Source: SAT2750 sp964476375
GTDB lineage: Bacteria > Planctomycetota > Planctomycetia > Pirellulales > Pirellulaceae
Direction of reading: 5' to 3'
Assembly: GCA_964476375.1 (NCBI GenBank)
Contig: CAYYZW010000016.1
Location: 1 to 9,328 of the forward strand
DNA: 9,328 nucleotides
Part shown: positions 6,771 through 9,328 of the stretch, one piece after another
Numbering within the stretch: the stretch's first letter is position 1
How the letters are laid out: every line of letters begins with the position of its first letter
Notes under the pieces: generated by a model
Told to the model about the DNA's origin: nothing
The model's database searches: none
What the model saw: the letters and a program-made list of their open reading frames with translations, nothing else
Made by a program: the position numbers and the translations under genes

Positions 6771-6800
6771 TTTATATCACGATTTCCTATTGTATGTCAT
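6771..6800 (-). promoter_or_regulatory. Candidate sigma70-like promoter for the two membrane-protein genes
   Basis: On the minus strand ATGACA (6800-6795, 5 of 6 to consensus) and TATAAA (6776-6771, 5 of 6) are separated by 18 bases. Transcription would begin near 6764, leaving about 70 bases of leader before the ATG at 6693. This is the best promoter match seen in the window. It lies in the intergenic region between divergent genes (6694-6942), which is visibly less GC-rich than the coding DNA around it. Confidence 0.35.
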
Positions 6801-6870
6801 GATCACAACCACCCCGTTCGACCAGGCCCCCATGGACAGGGAACCTTCTTCCGGAAAAACTGTCTTGCTG

Positions 6871-6897
6871 GTGAGCCACCAATCCCAGCCCTACAAT
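6871..6897 (+). promoter_or_regulatory. Weak candidate promoter for the PVC heme/dehydrogenase pair
   Basis: TACAAT (6892-6897, 5 of 6 to the -10 consensus) is preceded after 17 bases by a poor -35 (TGGTGA, beginning at about 6869). The predicted start near 6904 would give a leader of about 40 bases for the TTG start at 6943, and would leave the upstream ATG codons untranscribed from this site. The match is suggestive only. Confidence 0.2.
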
Positions 6898-6928
6898 GGT
6901 AAAACGAAAGGGCGCCGCACAGACCTCC

Positions 6929-6934
6929 AGGGGA
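6929..6934 (+). promoter_or_regulatory. Ribosome binding site supporting a TTG start at 6943
   Basis: AGGGGA lies 8 bases before the TTG codon at 6943. The in-frame ATG codons at 6736, 6799 and 6832 have no comparable purine-rich element ahead of them. This decides the start chosen for the heme-domain gene. Confidence 0.45.
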
Positions 6935-6942
6935 CTTCCCAG

Positions 6943-8184
6943 TTGACAGAGCCACGTTATTCACACAGCACCAGGACGGTTTCCGACAGCCATCCAGTAC
7001 TTACGGCCTGCCTGCTGGCCCTGGTCGTGATCTGCTCCTGCCTTCCCAGCTGGACGACCGCCCAGGACAGCGATTCGCTGGCCGTGCTGGTCGAGGTGCT
7101 GCAGACAACCGACGATGCCAGCGTCCAGGCGTCGCTGCTAAAGGGAATGCTCCGCGGCCTGGATGGACAGCGAGATGTCCGCGCCCCCAGGGGCTGGGAC
7201 AAGGTCAGCGCAAAGCTGCTCAAGAGTGACGACCGGCAGATTCGCACCATGACCCTGCAGCTGGGACAGATTTTCGGGGACCCCCAGGCGATCACCTTCA
7301 TGCTCTCGACGGTCCGAAATCCCAAGGCCGACGAGCTGGACCGGCGGCTGGCACTTAAATCCCTGCTTTCCCAGCAGGAGACGCAACTGCTCGAACAACT
7401 CCCCTCGCTGCTCGACCAGCCCGCCATGCGGCTCGAGGCCATCCGGGCCTACAGTGTCCTGCCGCAGGATGAGGCACCACGCCTCCTGCTGGCACGCTAC
7501 AAGACCTGGCCTGCCACCGAACAGAGGGCGGTGATCGAGACGCTGGCCACACGCACGGAGTACGCCCAGGCGCTACTCGCCGCCATGCAGGACAAGCGGG
7601 TCCTCAAGGACGATATCCCGGCCTACGTGGCCCGATCGCTGGAGAGCCTGCTGGGAGAATCCTTCACCCGTTTTTACGGCGACGTCCGCGAACTGGCCAA
7701 GGACAAGACCCAGCTGATCACCCGCTACCGCGCCATGCTCAGCCCCGCGGCACTGGCCACGGCCGATCCGGGGCGCGGCCGGGCCGTCTTTGAAAAGACG
7801 TGTGCCGCATGTCATACGCTCTACGACAGCGGTGGCAAGGTGGGGCCCAACATCACCGGTTCGAACCGGGCCAACCTGGACTACATTTTACTGAACCTGC
7901 TGGATCCGAGTTACGATGTTCCGGAAAGCTACCGGATGGTTGTCATCACCACCGTCCAGGGACGCATCGTGTCAGGCGTGATTGCCGAGGAAGACAACCA
8001 GCGACTGGTCCTCAAGACGGCCGAACAGCCGACCGTGGTGATCCCCAAGCAGGACATTGACCTGCGAAAAGTCTCGCCTCTCTCATTGATGCCCGAGGGC
8101 CAGCTCCTGAAAATGAAAAAGCATGAGGTCATTAACCTGATCAAGTACCTGCAGACCGACGAACAAGTGGAGATACCAAAGTGA
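6943..8184 (+). CDS. Exported helical-repeat protein with C-terminal PVC-type heme-binding domain
   Basis: A 413-residue protein if it starts at TTG 6943; the frame is open back to ATG 6736 (482 residues). TTG is preferred for its ribosome binding site, because the extra 69 codons lack the GC-rich third positions of the rest, and because it brings the hydrophobic export segment (about 20-36) nearer the N-terminus. Residues 43-270 are alpha-helical, with HEAT-like helix pairs (for example LDRRLALKSLLSQQ, MRLEAIRAYSVL). Residues 275-410 match the PVC-type heme domain (TIGR02603 type): GRGRAVFEKTCAACH with C287-A-A-C290-H291, GPNITGSN, LLDPSYDVPESY, and SLMPEG with probable axial M383. It probably accepts electrons in the periplasm or envelope from the dehydrogenase encoded by the next gene, whose start overlaps its stop codon. 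Confidence 0.9.
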   Translation: MTEPRYSHSTRTVSDSHPVLTACLLALVVICSCLPSWTTAQDSDSLAVLVEVLQTTDDASVQASLLKGMLRGLDGQRDVRAPRGWDKVSAKLLKSDDRQIRTMTLQLGQIFGDPQAITFMLSTVRNPKADELDRRLALKSLLSQQETQLLEQLPSLLDQPAMRLEAIRAYSVLPQDEAPRLLLARYKTWPATEQRAVIETLATRTEYAQALLAAMQDKRVLKDDIPAYVARSLESLLGESFTRFYGDVRELAKDKTQLITRYRAMLSPAALATADPGRGRAVFEKTCAACHTLYDSGGKVGPNITGSNRANLDYILLNLLDPSYDVPESYRMVVITTVQGRIVSGVIAEEDNQRLVLKTAEQPTVVIPKQDIDLRKVSPLSLMPEGQLLKMKKHEVINLIKYLQTDEQVEIPK

Positions 8185-9328
8185 AAAAGACCTTCTTCCT
8201 GCTGTTTCTTCTGGCCGTTGCCTGCGTCGTTTTTGCCCAGGAGCCCAAGACCAGCAATGCCCCCTTCCTCAAGCCCGCCGAGGCGGTCGCCAAGATGTCG
8301 ATCCCCGAGGGATTCGATGTCTCTATCTTTGCCGCCGAGCCGGACATTGCCGAACCGATTGCTTTCTGTTTTGACGACCTGGGCCGGATGTGGGTGGCGG
8401 AAAACCTCAACTACCGGACCCGCCGTCAGCACACCAACGACCAGGTCAGCCGGATCCAGATCCTCGAGGACACCGACGGCGACGGGGTCTTTGACAAGAA
8501 GAAGATGTTCACCGACAAGCTGACCTTTACCTCCGGAATCGCGGTCGGCCATGGCGGCGTCTTTGTCGGCTCCCCTCCCAATTTCAGTTTTATCCCCGAT
8601 GCAGACGGGGATGACCAACCGGACGGCCCGCCCGAGCCCATCCTGGATGGGTGGGGAATCAACGACCGTCACGAGACGCTCAACAGTTTTATCTGGGGCC
8701 CCGACGGCTGGCTGTACGGCTGCCACGGCGTTTTCACCAATTCCTGGGTCGGCACCATCGGCGCGCCCCGCGAGGAAAGGCAGTTCATCGATGCGGGGAT
8801 CTGGCGATATCACCCGATCACCCGGGAGTTTGAGATCTTTGCCCGTGGGCTGTCGAATCCCTGGGGATTTGATTTCAACGACACGGGCCAGGGCTTTGCG
8901 ACCTGCTGCGTGATCCCGCACCTTTTCCACGTTGTCCAGGGCGGTGTCTATCACAAGCAGAGCAAGCAGCATGTGAATCCCTTCGTTTACGATGACATCA
9001 AGACGATCCGGGATCACACACACAAGTCCGCCCACGGCGGCGCACGCTTTTACCTGGCGGACACCTTCCCCGCCAGGTACCGGGACCGGCTTTTCATGTG
9101 CAACATCCACCAGCACATGGTCCTGACCGACATCATGGAGCCCAAGGGGTCCAGCTATATTGGAAAGCATGGCGATGATTTCATGCCGACCAATGACCTG
9201 GCCTGGGTCGGCTTTAGTGTGGAGATCGGTCCGGAGGGAGGGGTCTATATCCTGGACTGGCACGACACGGACATCTGCGGCAACGCGATCAACTTCCCTC
9301 AAAGCGGCCGCGTCTACCGGATCATGCC
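8181..9328 (+). CDS. PVC-type putative membrane-bound dehydrogenase, beta-propeller N-terminal domain (partial, 3' end off window)
   Basis: 382 codons are visible and the frame is still open at the window end. The GTG start at 8181 overlaps the previous stop (GTGA) and has GGAG (8169-8172) 8 bases ahead, so the two genes are probably translationally coupled. Residues 1-19 are a signal peptide (KKTFFLLFLLAVACVVFA), with cleavage before Q20; AVAC15 is a weaker lipobox alternative. Residues 38-382 match the PVC-type dehydrogenase domain (TIGR02604 type, glucose/sorbosone-dehydrogenase-like propeller): IPEGFDVSIFAAEP, GRMWVAENLNY, EDTDGDGVFD (96-105), NSFIWGPDGWLYGCHG, GLSNPWGFDFN, HGGARFY, and IGPEGGVYILDWHD. 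The acidic DTDGDGVFD and DADGDDQPD loops could bind calcium. The substrate is unknown; sugars or polyols are guesses from the fold. Whether the missing part has its own heme domain cannot be seen. Confidence 0.92.
   Translation, partial: MKKTFFLLFLLAVACVVFAQEPKTSNAPFLKPAEAVAKMSIPEGFDVSIFAAEPDIAEPIAFCFDDLGRMWVAENLNYRTRRQHTNDQVSRIQILEDTDGDGVFDKKKMFTDKLTFTSGIAVGHGGVFVGSPPNFSFIPDADGDDQPDGPPEPILDGWGINDRHETLNSFIWGPDGWLYGCHGVFTNSWVGTIGAPREERQFIDAGIWRYHPITREFEIFARGLSNPWGFDFNDTGQGFATCCVIPHLFHVVQGGVYHKQSKQHVNPFVYDDIKTIRDHTHKSAHGGARFYLADTFPARYRDRLFMCNIHQHMVLTDIMEPKGSSYIGKHGDDFMPTNDLAWVGFSVEIGPEGGVYILDWHDTDICGNAINFPQSGRVYRIM

Noticed and set aside
7929..9302. Long minus-strand open frame (457 codons)
   Set aside because: It is antisense to the PVC heme and dehydrogenase genes and crosses their junction; its length follows from GC-rich codon bias.

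Overview
The window looks like part of a Planctomycetota chromosome, probably near Pirellulaceae or a related lineage. The clues are a GC-rich sequence with GC-rich third codon positions, two modules typical of the phylum (the PVC-type CXXCH heme domain of the TIGR02603 type and the PVC-type putative membrane-bound dehydrogenase domain of the TIGR02604 type), exported c-type cytochromes, and a secreted acetylxylan-esterase-like hydrolase. The lineage is inferred from gene content; no rRNA or other marker is present.

Left part (1-5624): a divergent locus. On the minus strand, running off the left edge, is an exported protein with a carboxypeptidase-regulatory-like domain, one CXXCH heme site and a virginiamycin-B-lyase-like beta-propeller (1-1578). 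A 283-bp intergenic region (1579-1861) separates it from a plus-strand series: a membrane-anchored cupredoxin-like protein (1862-2731), a diheme cytochrome c (2784-3974), a small proline-rich DUF4190-like membrane protein (4037-4420) and a secreted or lipid-anchored alpha/beta hydrolase (4455-5624). Gaps of 52, 62 and 34 bp with no visible terminator are compatible with one transcript. The divergent region holds a 7-bp inverted repeat with half-sites 21 bp apart and a 10-bp palindrome that occurs twice.

Middle (5643-6693): two minus-strand genes for multi-spanning membrane proteins, 28 bp apart, of no family I recognise. They converge tail to tail on the hydrolase gene. A reasonable sigma70-like promoter lies upstream of the pair.

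Right part (6943-9328): two plus-strand genes sharing a 4-base GTGA stop/start overlap. The first encodes an exported helical-repeat protein ending in a PVC-type heme domain. The second is the N-terminal part of a PVC-type dehydrogenase beta-propeller and runs off the right edge. In many planctomycetal proteins these modules sit in one chain, dehydrogenase first and heme last; here they are separate genes in the reverse order.

Taken together, the window encodes a cluster of periplasmic or cell-envelope redox proteins: three c-type heme proteins, one probable copper protein and one predicted dehydrogenase. A plausible reading is that oxidation of an unknown, perhaps carbohydrate-derived, substrate is linked to small electron carriers, but no sequence here fixes the substrate. 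No tRNA, rRNA, CRISPR array, insertion sequence or clear terminator was seen.
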